Assembly: GCA_009773475.1 (NCBI GenBank)
Contig: WSXV01000002.1
Span: 412,578 to 476,577, forward strand
Direction of reading: 5' to 3'
Length of the DNA stretch: 64,000 nucleotides
From: Desulfobulbaceae bacterium
GTDB lineage: Bacteria; Desulfobacterota; Desulfobulbia; Desulfobulbales; Desulfocapsaceae
Part shown: positions 1 to 8,619 of the stretch, one piece after another
Position numbering within the stretch: the first letter of the stretch is position 1
Layout: each line of letters begins with the position of its first letter
Made by a program: the position numbers and the translations under genes
Notes under the pieces: generated by a model
Database searches by the model: none
The model's input: only the letters and a program-made list of their open reading frames with translations
What the model was told of the DNA's origin: nothing

Positions 1-547
1 AGGCACTGAAGGGCAGTTGTTCGCTTTCTTCCGGAATTGTCGGTCCCGAAAGAAATGTCGGGTCCAGGCTATGTTCAGAACTCTTGCCACTGTTTTTTGC
101 TCTGGTCTGGGCGTTTGCATGATCACGGAAAGAAAATCTCAGACGGTTGGCCAAAGCGATGCTGAGCTGGCGATGAATGACATGATTGGCAAGCAGCACC
201 GAGTTGAAGGTCTGGGCATCGAAGCAGAGCAGGGAGAGGTTGGTGAGAGCCCGGACATTGAGGCTGTGGCTGCTGCTGGTCAGCAAGGCGGTTTCGCCGA
301 AATGCCCTCCCGGACCGATGTGACTGACCAGGAACTGTTTGCCCCCGGCTTCATTCATTGTCAGTTCTGCTTTACCTTGGGCAACGATGTAAAAATGGCA
401 ATCATCTTCACCCTGCCGATATACGTACTGACCCTGTTCAACTGTCTGCCAGTGACCGACAGCGATAATCCTGGCCATCTCTTCACTGCCGACATCCTTG
501 AAAAGAACGGACTGGTTCAGGCTTTGTATGAGTTCATCCTGTTGCAT
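1..547 (-). CDS. Cyclic nucleotide-binding domain protein, partial (3' end beyond left window edge)
   Basis: Reverse-strand reading from ATG at 547 is open to base 1: MQQDELIQSLNQSVLFKDVGSEEMARIIAVGHWQTVEQGQYVYRQGEDDCHFYIVAQGKAELTMNEAGGKQFLVSHIGPGGHFGETALLTSSSHSLNVRALTNLSLLCFD...; typical CNB/CAP fold (GxxFGExALL). Absent from the ORF track because it has no stop within the window. Confidence 0.85.
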   Translation of the reverse strand, partial: MQQDELIQSLNQSVLFKDVGSEEMARIIAVGHWQTVEQGQYVYRQGEDDCHFYIVAQGKAELTMNEAGGKQFLVSHIGPGGHFGETALLTSSSHSLNVRALTNLSLLCFDAQTFNSVLLANHVIHRQLSIALANRLRFSFRDHANAQTRAKNSGKSSEHSLDPTFLSGPTIPEESEQLPFSA

Positions 548-780
548 TGTGGCCAGATTAGTTTTTAATGACCCTGGCATGAATATCCGCGCAGCACTTG
601 AATGAATATTCTTGAAGCCAGCCAGCATAGGCTCCATGGTCTTCGTCGGAAACAAAGCAGTCCTGACAATTGTTTCCGCGCTGAATGATATGAAATGGGA
701 CATCTGCTGGAGATATTCTTGGGAGTCGAGCCATTATTTTCTCAGTGTTGTTTACGAAAGATTACCAATGTGCGAGCCTA

Positions 781-840
781 TGCTTTATTTCATTCTGACC
801 CTTTTTATTCTGCTTTATTTCATTCTGACCCTTTTTATTC
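781..840. repeat. Perfect tandem duplication of a 30-bp unit (TGCTTTATTTCATTCTGACCCTTTTTATTC x2)
   Basis: Two identical 30-mers at 781-810 and 811-840, abutting the attC R' box at 839-845. Confidence 0.95.
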
Positions 841-927
841 ATAACAGTGAAATAACCTGCCAGCCGAGGGGCTGCCCACCTTTTAAGAACGCGGCTATTT
901 CCGGTCAGGTTTATTGACTTGTTAAGT
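839..927 (-). other. Integron attC recombination site of the DUF4062 cassette
   Basis: Minus strand: R'' ACTTAAC - AAGTCAATAAACCTG ... CAGGTTATTTCACT - GTTATGA. The outer arms AACAAGTCAATAAACCTG and CAGGTTATTTCACTGTT pair imperfectly, as in attC hairpins. R'' (ACTTAAC) is the exact complement of GTTAAGT at the start of the same cassette (1951-1945). R' GTTATGA deviates from GTTRRRY. Confidence 0.8.
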
Positions 928-1917
928 GCTTTGAATTGAGGTTTTGATAGCTCTAAGTTGGACCATTAATTTTTCACCCTCAGGGGTCAAGGACCAAAAC
1001 ATTGCCATGCCACCTTTGGTAGTTTGTAAGTATTTAGCATTAACTAGGCCTAGCGCCTGTAACTGAATCCCTATTGTTTGAAAATCTTGGTCGTTGATAC
1101 CATTTGATCTGGTACTGAGATTATTTCTCGCAATAATAGCTTGATGAAAAATTATTTTTACATAATCCTGTGTCGGATTCTGAACTAGATAAGGAGATAT
1201 TATGTAGAATACTTCTCGCCAGGTTATTTTGCATGACCAATCTTTTTTTCCATAATCTGTGTAATAATCGCCATTTACAGTGAATAGATCGTCGAAACCA
1301 GCGAGGCCTTCAATGTTATATAAAGAAGGAGGTCTGATATTAGAGAGCTCAAATCTTAATGAGCTATTTTCTTTTCGAAGCTCATTGAGCTCGCTAAGAA
1401 TTTCTTCGTTTGAAGTCGCTGTTGCTCTTACCCAACCAATTGCAGGAAACATTTTTATAGTCTTTGATAAACTCAAAGCTACTAATCCAGGTAGCTCACT
1501 GGCTTTGTTCCAAAATTTAACAAGACGATTGTTTTTTACCTTTTCGCGAAAGGCTTGCAACTTCTCAATTAACTCAGGTGAAATATCAGACTTGACTACT
1601 GGAATTTCACCTGGATTTTCATGCAATAACGCTATTACTTTGAGGCCAATATTTACAGCGTAATCGTATTCTTTCTCGGTATAGCTAATGCCTTCATCAG
1701 TAGTTGAACCATAGCGTCCCCCTATCACGAGTAAGTAGTAATCGCAATCGTCTATTACTTTTTTGATAAATTCCCACTGTTCTTCGTCAGCAGCAGGGAA
1801 CAGCTCCATTCCCGCAGGGATGCAATCAATTTCCATCAGCGTTTGAGTTACATGCTGGCGCTCTTCCTTTAAATCAGCATATGTTGAACTGACGAAAACT
1901 TGATATCTTTTTTCCAC
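922..1917 (-). CDS. DUF4062 domain-containing protein (TIR-like N-terminal domain, possible winged-helix C-terminus)
   Basis: [71 protein letters not shown]...[12 protein letters not shown] is the DUF4062 signature. GTG start with GGGAG upstream. Confidence 0.88.
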   Translation of the reverse strand: MEKRYQVFVSSTYADLKEERQHVTQTLMEIDCIPAGMELFPAADEEQWEFIKKVIDDCDYYLLVIGGRYGSTTDEGISYTEKEYDYAVNIGLKVIALLHENPGEIPVVKSDISPELIEKLQAFREKVKNNRLVKFWNKASELPGLVALSLSKTIKMFPAIGWVRATATSNEEILSELNELRKENSSLRFELSNIRPPSLYNIEGLAGFDDLFTVNGDYYTDYGKKDWSCKITWREVFYIISPYLVQNPTQDYVKIIFHQAIIARNNLSTRSNGINDQDFQTIGIQLQALGLVNAKYLQTTKGGMAMFWSLTPEGEKLMVQLRAIKTSIQST

Positions 1918-1944
1918 TTAAACTCCCAGGGTTATATGGAATAC

Positions 1945-2007
1945 ACTTAACGGTGAGTTGAGACGCGCGCGGGTTTTGCGCGTCGATTCTCAAACGACTT
2001 GTTGGGC
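1945..2007 (-). other. Integron attC recombination site of the cyclase-like cassette
   Basis: Minus strand GCCCAAC AAGTCGTTTGAGAATCGACGCGC aaaaccc GCGCGCGTCTCAACTCACC GTTAAGT: R'' RYYYAAC, R' GTTRRRY, central hairpin. R'' (GCCCAAC) is the exact complement of GTTGGGC at the cassette start (2871-2865). Confidence 0.88.
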
Positions 2008-2024
2008 TGATTTTTCTGAGTATT

Positions 2025-2861
2025 TTAGCTATACCCATCATAATAAAACTTCAGAATTTCATAACGCTTTTCCAAAATTTTGTTACCCTTATTTCTCCAA
2101 AGCAACAACTGAGACTCAATATACTCTTTAGCGCGACTGATAATTTCATCGCCCGAACCAGCAGGAGCTGCCTTTTTAAAAACTGGGCCAAGATAATGTA
2201 GAAAATCCTGCCCATCCTGATCGTTAGAAATCATGCCCTTACACAACAAAGCCATTTCTCGTCTGAATTGGCTAGACATATCGGAACCAGCAGAATCAAT
2301 ATAATATTGTAAATATCCAAGTAACCCTTCACCCACAACGACACGCGGCCATTTGGCTACTTCACTTTCCAATCTATACGCATGAGCCAAGGCAGCCCCA
2401 TACAACTCTCCTGGTCGATATTCTACCGCCCATGCCACATCGATACCTATTCGAAGCGGACCTTTTGCCGCTAAGCCGACCGCACATAACATTCCTGAAG
2501 CCATGAGCATGCCAAATATACTATTCACAGGAGATTTGATTGCCCCTCGCCCTAACGGTATGTAAATTACAAAGCCATCAGAAAAGACTTGGCGCTTTAA
2601 TTCTCCTGGCGCAGCATCAGGAATTTGGTCTTGTATATGCTCTGGTAATGACTCATATAACCCTGTGCTTGCAGAATAGGAATTATAGAAATTTTGAAAC
2701 AGGTTTTGTGTCCCAATAATTTTTCCTACGGAACTCTTAACCATAGCCACAGCATTTTCGATATTTTCGGGGAGATGCCGACCAGGCATTTCAGCCCTTT
2801 GTCCGAGTAAATCGATGAATGCAACAGCGTAATCACAAAGATTTATCTTTTCTTCTTCCAT
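2025..2861 (-). CDS. Nucleotidyl-cyclase-fold-like hypothetical protein (integron cassette gene)
   Basis: MEEEKINLCDYAVAFIDLLGQ... VFSDGFVIYIPL ... PLRIGIDVAWAVEYRPGELYGAALAHAYRLESEVAKWPRVVVGE: motif order resembles class III cyclase-like proteins (AFIDxLG, SDGFV, RxGI...G.LYG.AL..AYxLE...PRVVV). ATG 2861 chosen because the cassette boundary (GTTGGGC 2871-2865) lies just upstream; the ORF track start at 2897 is GTG and outside the cassette. Confidence 0.6.
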   Translation of the reverse strand: MEEEKINLCDYAVAFIDLLGQRAEMPGRHLPENIENAVAMVKSSVGKIIGTQNLFQNFYNSYSASTGLYESLPEHIQDQIPDAAPGELKRQVFSDGFVIYIPLGRGAIKSPVNSIFGMLMASGMLCAVGLAAKGPLRIGIDVAWAVEYRPGELYGAALAHAYRLESEVAKWPRVVVGEGLLGYLQYYIDSAGSDMSSQFRREMALLCKGMISNDQDGQDFLHYLGPVFKKAAPAGSGDEIISRAKEYIESQLLLWRNKGNKILEKRYEILKFYYDGYS

Positions 2862-3079
2862 GTTGCCCAACAGTGTGATAGGTGGAAATCTTTCCACAAT
2901 ATTAGTTAATATTGGCGGACAAGTTTTCCCTGATCAAGATATTATTTCTGGAGAAATTCGTAATAATCACAATGCGTTTCCATATATTGGGTTTCTTATG
3001 AATACTTTCTATATATTGCACAATACTATGAGGCGGAACGGGGAAAGTCAAAGGAAAAGCAAGCCGACTTTCTTCCTCT

Positions 3080-6000
3080 TTAAAAGGCCATGGGAATGGT
3101 CTTCTTATTGGCTAGGCGGACCCGTTGTTCCCAGAGCGGGCATTGTTTGCGGATGCACTCCTTGTTGTGCAGGTACTGGTCGCAGTGCAGCTCGGCGTTG
3201 GCTTGCAGGGGAATGGATAGCAGCTCGGTGGAGAGTTTGGCGGCCTCGGTGAGGGCGATATAGGTCTCACGTTGACAGCAGCGACCACCTTTGAAGTCGG
3301 CGAGTTTGGTCAGTATCCGGCCGGTGAAGGTCTGGGCCAGTTGCCGGGGCCCGGGCGTGAGCGGGGTGGCGGAGACAATGGTGGACACCCCGATGCCAAT
3401 CCCGATGGCGGCCCCGCAGGCCCCCCAAAATCCGCAGACCCCGCCGGGGACCTCGGCACCCCGGTTGATCCCGGTGAGGATCTCTTTGACCCCGATATCG
3501 CCGCCGCAATTACGATAACAGGCGAGGAAGATGCCGGGGATCATGGCGTGGTGTTCCGGGCCGTGCATGGGAATGGACGGGTGGCTGCGGATAAGCTGGA
3601 GCAGGGCGATCATGTCCTGTTCTTTGGTGCTGGTGCAGATGGATCGGATGGCCTCCAGTCCCTTCTCCTGATGGCAGTGATCGCAGACGAAATGCCCAGA
3701 CTGGCAGCAGGCGTTGCTCAGGGTAATGCGGTCGCAAAACTGGCAGCTCATCTCCCGTGATTCGGCAAAGTAGAGCAGCTCTTTGCCGCAGACCATGCAG
3801 CCGGAGCTCTGCCGGGCAGGGTCTGATTCTGTAGTGCCTGCGGTTGCAGCCTTTGAAGTCGGTGGCGCGACACAGCAGTTACTGGTCATGACCAGATTGG
3901 TGACGGCCCCGTCTTCGTCCAGAATAAAGACCGAATCATCGAGGAGCTCGCTGTCAGCAACAGGGATCATGGTGCGCCTGCCCTTGACCAGAAGGATGCC
4001 GCTCTCCGTGGTCACCGCTCCATAGGGCCCCCGGTAAACGCAGGCCAGGGATGGCCCAGTGTCGCGGGCGCCAGGGATGGCGCAGGAGCGACCGCAGGCT
4101 AGGGACGGCCCAGTGTCGCGGGCGCCAGGGATGGCGCAGGAGCGACCGACAGCCAAGGAAGGCCCATTGTTATCACTCAAATCCTTCACGTCTGCCGGCA
4201 GCTCATCTTTCTGCAGCCGTTGCGCCTGATAGGTGAGGGAATAAAAATCCATCCCATCCACTTGACGATAAGGGAAACGCTTGATCAGCCGAATGGCGCT
4301 AAAGCCGGCGGCAGCGAGCATGGTCACCAGCTCTTCCTGCTCCATGGCCCCGCCCAGGCATTCCCCCCGGTAAAGGACGTTATTCTTGATGGCGGTGGGG
4401 ATGGGTGTGTCAGTGGTGATATCGGAGATGACCAGTTTGCCGCCTGGCTTGAGGATGCGGTGGATTTCCCGGTAGGTGCACCGCTTGTCGGGGCTGAGGT
4501 TGATAACACAGTTGGAGATAACGATATCAGCGCATTGATCATCCAGGGGGATCTGTTCGAGAAAGCCCTTGCGAAACTCCACATTGTCATAGCCCAGCCG
4601 GGCCACGACCTCCTGCTTGGAGGAAGCGGCCAGATTCAGCATCTCGTCGGTCATGTCAATCCCATAGACTTTCCCTCCCCTGCCCACCATGGCCGCGGCC
4701 ATAAAACATTCTACCCCTGAACCGGAGCCTAAATCCACCAGGGTCTGGCCTGGCTGGGGGGCAGCATCGGTGACCGGACTGCCGCAGCCGTAGGAGCGTT
4801 TGCGGGAGTCCTCGGGGATAAAATCAGCCGTCTGCTGCCCCTCGGCCAGCGGGTTGACAATATCCTCATTGGTGGTGACGGCTGCCTGTCCGTAAAATTC
4901 ACGCACCTGCCAGTGGCCATGATCGGAAGTGTCTGAGGCCAGGGAGATGACGCAGTTGCAATGGGTGAGGGTGACATTCTGACCGGCGGTTTCCGGGTCG
5001 GGGCAGTCGTGGCGGATATCACCCATGCGCAGTTTGATGGCGCTGTGTTCTGTCACCGGCGAGAGCTCGGCCTGCCGTTTGATCAGTTCCAGGGCGATCT
5101 TGTCGTAGAGCTCAATGTAGGGGTCATGGCCCATCCAGCTGCCGCCGGTGAGAAAACTGTGGTCGGGATCTCCGCCGCCGATGATGAATTTGAGTGGATT
5201 GTTCTGGTAATGTGGGGAGTCAATGAGTGAGGCGCTGCGCAGGCTGTTAAGCAGTGGGCTGGTCTGCCATACGGCGGCCAGCCCCTGAGACAGCTCGCCA
5301 CAGGCCGTCTCAGACAGTCCGACTAGAGCCGGTGAGGGATAGATGACGCCATCGGGCCCGACGGTGAGGGACTCCCAGCCGCCGTTGGAGAGATCATGCC
5401 GGGTGCCGGGGGTGGAGAAGACCTGGCCGCGGATGGTCTCCAGGTTGTCGATGGTCAGTCCACAGGTATCGGCCCGTTCCCAGGCGGCCAGTAGATGGGT
5501 GAAGATCTCGGCGGGTGGCACGAACTGTTCGCGGCTGCCCTTGCCGCGGATAAAATGATAGAGCAGATGGACACTTGCCGCCCCGATTTCCTTTGCCAGG
5601 GTCATCATGGCGGGCAGATCGCACACGTTGGCCCGGCTGACGGCAATGGAGAGGGTGAAGGATTTTCCGGCCTCGCGCAGGGCGGCAAGGTTGGTCAACA
5701 GGCGTTGATAGGAACCGAGGCCCCGCAGACTGTCATGGGCCAGCTCCAGTCCGTCCAGGCTGACCTGAAGATGGAGGCGGTCGAGGGCCTGCAAGGTGTC
5801 AATGTGTTTGCTCAGAAGCATACCGTTGGTGAGAATCACCGCATGGGCCTGGGGGTTCTGATCGAGAAAAGAGGCCAGCCAGGGGAAAAAATCAGGATAG
5901 ATAAAGGGTTCGCCGCCGGTGAAATAAAAGAGTCGGCAACCGAGATCCAGAGCCTGCCCGGCGGCCATGTCAAGCTGGGCCTGGGAGAGGGTTCTGGTGG

Positions 6001-6394
6001 TGGCGGGAGAGGAGGCGAACAGGCAGTGGGTGCAGCTGAGGTTGCAGCGGTCGGTGAGATGAAACCAGCACTCCTTGAGGCGAGCCAGGGTCAGTTCCCG
6101 GCTCCGCCCTTGGTAATTCTGTTGATTGGAATTATTCAGAGACTGGGCCAGGCGGTCAAGGTCAAGGGCGAGCCGGTGGTGGACGTCCGGGGACTCTGAA
6201 GCGGTGGAGGCGAGGCGTTTCTGGCACAGGGAGATGGCGCCGTTGAGGCTGTCCGCGCCCAGCAGGGCCTGCAACAGGAAATCGCCGTATGCGGTGGGCG
6301 CCAGCCAGTCCGGGATTTCGGGCTGGATATAGATGACCCGGCCGTAATGTTCCAGCCGTCGCCATCCTTTGGGGGTGGGTACTATTTTTGTCAT
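3080..6394 (-). CDS. Multidomain protein: radical SAM, ArsM-like SAM methyltransferase, DUF5714
   Basis: CNLSCTHC (CxxxCxxC) radical SAM motif; VDLGSGSGVECFMAA...YGIDMTDEML...SNCVINLSPDK methyltransferase; C-terminal SGCMVCGKELLYF..SREMSCQFCDRITLSNACCQSGHFVCDHCH (DUF5714). Confidence 0.88.
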   Translation of the reverse strand: MTKIVPTPKGWRRLEHYGRVIYIQPEIPDWLAPTAYGDFLLQALLGADSLNGAISLCQKRLASTASESPDVHHRLALDLDRLAQSLNNSNQQNYQGRSRELTLARLKECWFHLTDRCNLSCTHCLFASSPATTRTLSQAQLDMAAGQALDLGCRLFYFTGGEPFIYPDFFPWLASFLDQNPQAHAVILTNGMLLSKHIDTLQALDRLHLQVSLDGLELAHDSLRGLGSYQRLLTNLAALREAGKSFTLSIAVSRANVCDLPAMMTLAKEIGAASVHLLYHFIRGKGSREQFVPPAEIFTHLLAAWERADTCGLTIDNLETIRGQVFSTPGTRHDLSNGGWESLTVGPDGVIYPSPALVGLSETACGELSQGLAAVWQTSPLLNSLRSASLIDSPHYQNNPLKFIIGGGDPDHSFLTGGSWMGHDPYIELYDKIALELIKRQAELSPVTEHSAIKLRMGDIRHDCPDPETAGQNVTLTHCNCVISLASDTSDHGHWQVREFYGQAAVTTNEDIVNPLAEGQQTADFIPEDSRKRSYGCGSPVTDAAPQPGQTLVDLGSGSGVECFMAAAMVGRGGKVYGIDMTDEMLNLAASSKQEVVARLGYDNVEFRKGFLEQIPLDDQCADIVISNCVINLSPDKRCTYREIHRILKPGGKLVISDITTDTPIPTAIKNNVLYRGECLGGAMEQEELVTMLAAAGFSAIRLIKRFPYRQVDGMDFYSLTYQAQRLQKDELPADVKDLSDNNGPSLAVGRSCAIPGARDTGPSLACGRSCAIPGARDTGPSLACVYRGPYGAVTTESGILLVKGRRTMIPVADSELLDDSVFILDEDGAVTNLVMTSNCCVAPPTSKAATAGTTESDPARQSSGCMVCGKELLYFAESREMSCQFCDRITLSNACCQSGHFVCDHCHQEKGLEAIRSICTSTKEQDMIALLQLIRSHPSIPMHGPEHHAMIPGIFLACYRNCGGDIGVKEILTGINRGAEVPGGVCGFWGACGAAIGIGIGVSTIVSATPLTPGPRQLAQTFTGRILTKLADFKGGRCCQRETYIALTEAAKLSTELLSIPLQANAELHCDQYLHNKECIRKQCPLWEQRVRLANKKTIPMAF
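4041..4148. repeat. In-frame tandem 54-bp repeat (two full units plus partial) encoding GRSCAIPGARDTGPSLAC
   Basis: Units 4041-4094 and 4095-4148 differ at only two positions; a partial third follows. Confidence 0.95.
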
Positions 6395-6484
6395 TGGGGT
6401 GTTGTCATGCGATGTTTTTTAGACAGACGTCGTAAACGCTGGATCATTGTCCCCACTTTGTTTGCGTGTTTCGAGTAAAGTTGG

Positions 6485-7111
6485 TTAGCCAATATTTATT
6501 ATTTGAATCAGTGCATGAAGTCTTCTCGATCCATCAGGGGTTAATAGCCAAATTAAGGCTCCGCAATTGAGCATAACGGTTACCCAATAGCAGACCCTAA
6601 AAGATATTTTTTTTGATTTATGTCTAAGTTTGTTTTGAGCAATAAAGGCGCCAGGCCACCCGCCAAGTAGTGAAATCAAATGTAAAGTTTTTTCTGACGT
6701 TCTCCACTCATCCCATTCAGCTGCTGATTTGTCTTTCTTGTACATTCCAAATGCCACCAAACTGAGAGTTATATAAGCGCCAATAATTATGACAGGTAAC
6801 TTGTTAAATGCCGCAAAAATTCCAATAATTACAAAGAATGTGCTTGAAAAAAATATTGAGAATAGAAGCTGGCTATCCGCTTTATTAACCTTTTTGTGTC
6901 CTTTCGGTGGATAAACATTAACGGCATAGTATCGACCTCTATGATCAGTTTTCCGATCAAAAGCGACTAATAGTCCCTGATTTGGTCGTTTATGATCTCT
7001 ACTAAATTCATTGATATGGATAAAAACCTGTTTTCCGCCAGATTCTGGCGTTATAAAACCAAAACCCTTTTCATCATTCCATGTAGTTATTGTTCCTGTT
7101 TCTGAATCCAT
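6485..7111 (-). CDS. Cold-shock-domain / DUF1294 membrane protein
   Basis: N-terminal GTITTWNDEKGFGFITPESGGKQVFIHINEF (CSD); C-terminal SLLGGWPGAFIAQNKLRHKSKKISFRVCYW (DUF1294). Confidence 0.9.
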   Translation of the reverse strand: MDSETGTITTWNDEKGFGFITPESGGKQVFIHINEFSRDHKRPNQGLLVAFDRKTDHRGRYYAVNVYPPKGHKKVNKADSQLLFSIFFSSTFFVIIGIFAAFNKLPVIIIGAYITLSLVAFGMYKKDKSAAEWDEWRTSEKTLHLISLLGGWPGAFIAQNKLRHKSKKISFRVCYWVTVMLNCGALIWLLTPDGSRRLHALIQIINIG

Positions 7112-7167
7112 ATTCTCAATATTCTGTTTAGTAATGGTGAACAGCAGGGGGATACGGCAAGAACAGA

Positions 7168-7215
7168 CATTTCGCCTACCTGCCCATCACTTTCCTTCAG
7201 CCGTGGGTTGCGGGC
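7168..7215 (-). repeat. Dispersed repeat copy related to 34899-34961
   Basis: Reverse complement CCCGCAACCCACGGCTGAAGGAAAGTGATGGGCAGGTAGGCGAAATG resembles CCCGCAACCCAAGGCTGAAGGCAGAAGTG..AGGATGGGCAGGTAAGCGAAACG at 34899-34961. Confidence 0.7.
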
Positions 7216-7227
7216 GGTTAGCTCGCA

Positions 7228-8619
7228 TTAGAAGTAAATCCCCTTCACCTTTGCCTCTTCACGGCTTACCGCACCCTTATCCCTGATCGATTCAGCAACT
7301 CGGGTGGCGCTTTTGATCATGTCGTTGATGCCGATGCCTTCCCAGCCGAATCCGTGGATGAACAGCCCTGGCAGCTCCTGCATCAACTGGTCCCGCCAGT
7401 TGAGAAGGGCGGGGTAGCCGGCTTCGAGTTGGGGAATGCCCCAGTTGGAGCGCAGCACCCGGGCGAAAACAGGTTCTCCATGCAGGGGAAGCAGGGCACG
7501 CAGATCGGTAAGGGTCTGTCGAATCAGGGTGGCATCGTCAAGATCCAGTCGCTCCGGGTGGCGGCGGCCGCCAACTAAGGCCTCGAGCAGAATATGGCCC
7601 TGTGGGGCCCGTCCGCTGAACATGTTGGAGGAAAAGAGGGCGCCCAGGCAGAATCGTCCTTCTTGCTCCGGCGCCAGATACCCAAAGCCCGGCGGCAGGC
7701 TGGAGCCTGCGCCAAAGCCTAAGGCGACAGTGAGAATCTTTGCCTCCGGGACGCTCTGCTGAGGCGGCGGGGTTGGGGCGATGCGGCGGAGCAGGGCTAA
7801 AGACTCATTGATGGACAGCGCCATGACCAGATTGTCGGCGGTATGCTTTGTGCCCCCGGATTCCACCTCCCAGCCCGATTCACTACGATGGATGGCGGTG
7901 ACGGCAGAGCCTGTGAGGAGATTGTGGCCCGGCTGGAGCGATTCCGCCAGCCTGTCGGCGAGACGAACCATGCCCCCGGGGAAACTGGTCATGGCCGGCA
8001 ACTCTTTTATCTTGCCCTTGCCGGATTTCCTGGCCTCTATCATCTTCGCAAGAAGGCCGCGAATGACCGATCCATGGGCCATTTCCAGGCGGCGCACCCC
8101 GGGCATAACCCCGTCCATGACCAGCCGGTTCAGATCTCCGGCATAGGTGCCGGTGAAGACCGCATCAACATAGGGTAGCAGGGCCGGGCCGAAGCGATGC
8201 TCCACCCACTGGGCGACGGTGGGCTCGCCGGGCAGAGGTTTTTGGAAGAGTTCGCCCAAGACCCGCAATTTTTCCGGGGGGGAGATCAGGGGGGCCATGA
8301 TGATCTTGGCCGGACTTTGCGGGATGCAGAGCAGGGAACCCTTGATGCACACGTAGCGGACAAAGCGGCTTAAGGGGGCCGTCACCTTTTCCTGGTCGAG
8401 GCCGGTTTCCTGCAGAAGTTCCAGGCTCTCCGGACAGTTGTCGAGGAAGCCATGGGGGCCGTTTTCTACCATAAAACCAGCTTCGGCATGGCTGGCGATG
8501 GCCCCGCCTGTGCGTGCTGATTTTTCAAGGAGCAGGCTTTGATGCCCAGGGCAGAGCTGTTGCAGTTTATGGGCCACGGTCAGGCCGGAGAGGCCGCCGC
8601 CAATGATAAGGGTATCCAT
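7228..8619 (-). CDS. hemG: Protoporphyrinogen oxidase (HemY/HemG-type FAD amine oxidase family)
   Basis: MDTLIIGGGLSGLTVAHKLQQ...LLEKSARTGGAI...ENGPHGFLDN; C-terminal FIHGFGWEGIGINDMIKSATRVAESI. Confidence 0.88.
   Translation of the reverse strand: MDTLIIGGGLSGLTVAHKLQQLCPGHQSLLLEKSARTGGAIASHAEAGFMVENGPHGFLDNCPESLELLQETGLDQEKVTAPLSRFVRYVCIKGSLLCIPQSPAKIIMAPLISPPEKLRVLGELFQKPLPGEPTVAQWVEHRFGPALLPYVDAVFTGTYAGDLNRLVMDGVMPGVRRLEMAHGSVIRGLLAKMIEARKSGKGKIKELPAMTSFPGGMVRLADRLAESLQPGHNLLTGSAVTAIHRSESGWEVESGGTKHTADNLVMALSINESLALLRRIAPTPPPQQSVPEAKILTVALGFGAGSSLPPGFGYLAPEQEGRFCLGALFSSNMFSGRAPQGHILLEALVGGRRHPERLDLDDATLIRQTLTDLRALLPLHGEPVFARVLRSNWGIPQLEAGYPALLNWRDQLMQELPGLFIHGFGWEGIGINDMIKSATRVAESIRDKGAVSREEAKVKGIYF

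Noticed and set aside
17-568. 183-aa plus-strand ORF at the left edge
   Set aside because: Antisense to a convincing CNB-domain CDS; no recognisable protein features.
612-917. 101-aa plus-strand ORF
   Set aside because: Low-complexity translation driven by the 30-bp duplication and attC sequence; antisense/intergenic.
3267-6365. Many overlapping plus/minus ORFs across the radical SAM fusion gene
   Set aside because: GC-rich alternate frames of the 1104-aa ORF, which has clear domain motifs.
6395-7227. Searched for further attC sites around the CSD-DUF1294 gene
   Set aside because: RYYYAAC/GTTRRRY-like heptamers are present but without complementary arms or cassette-start matching.
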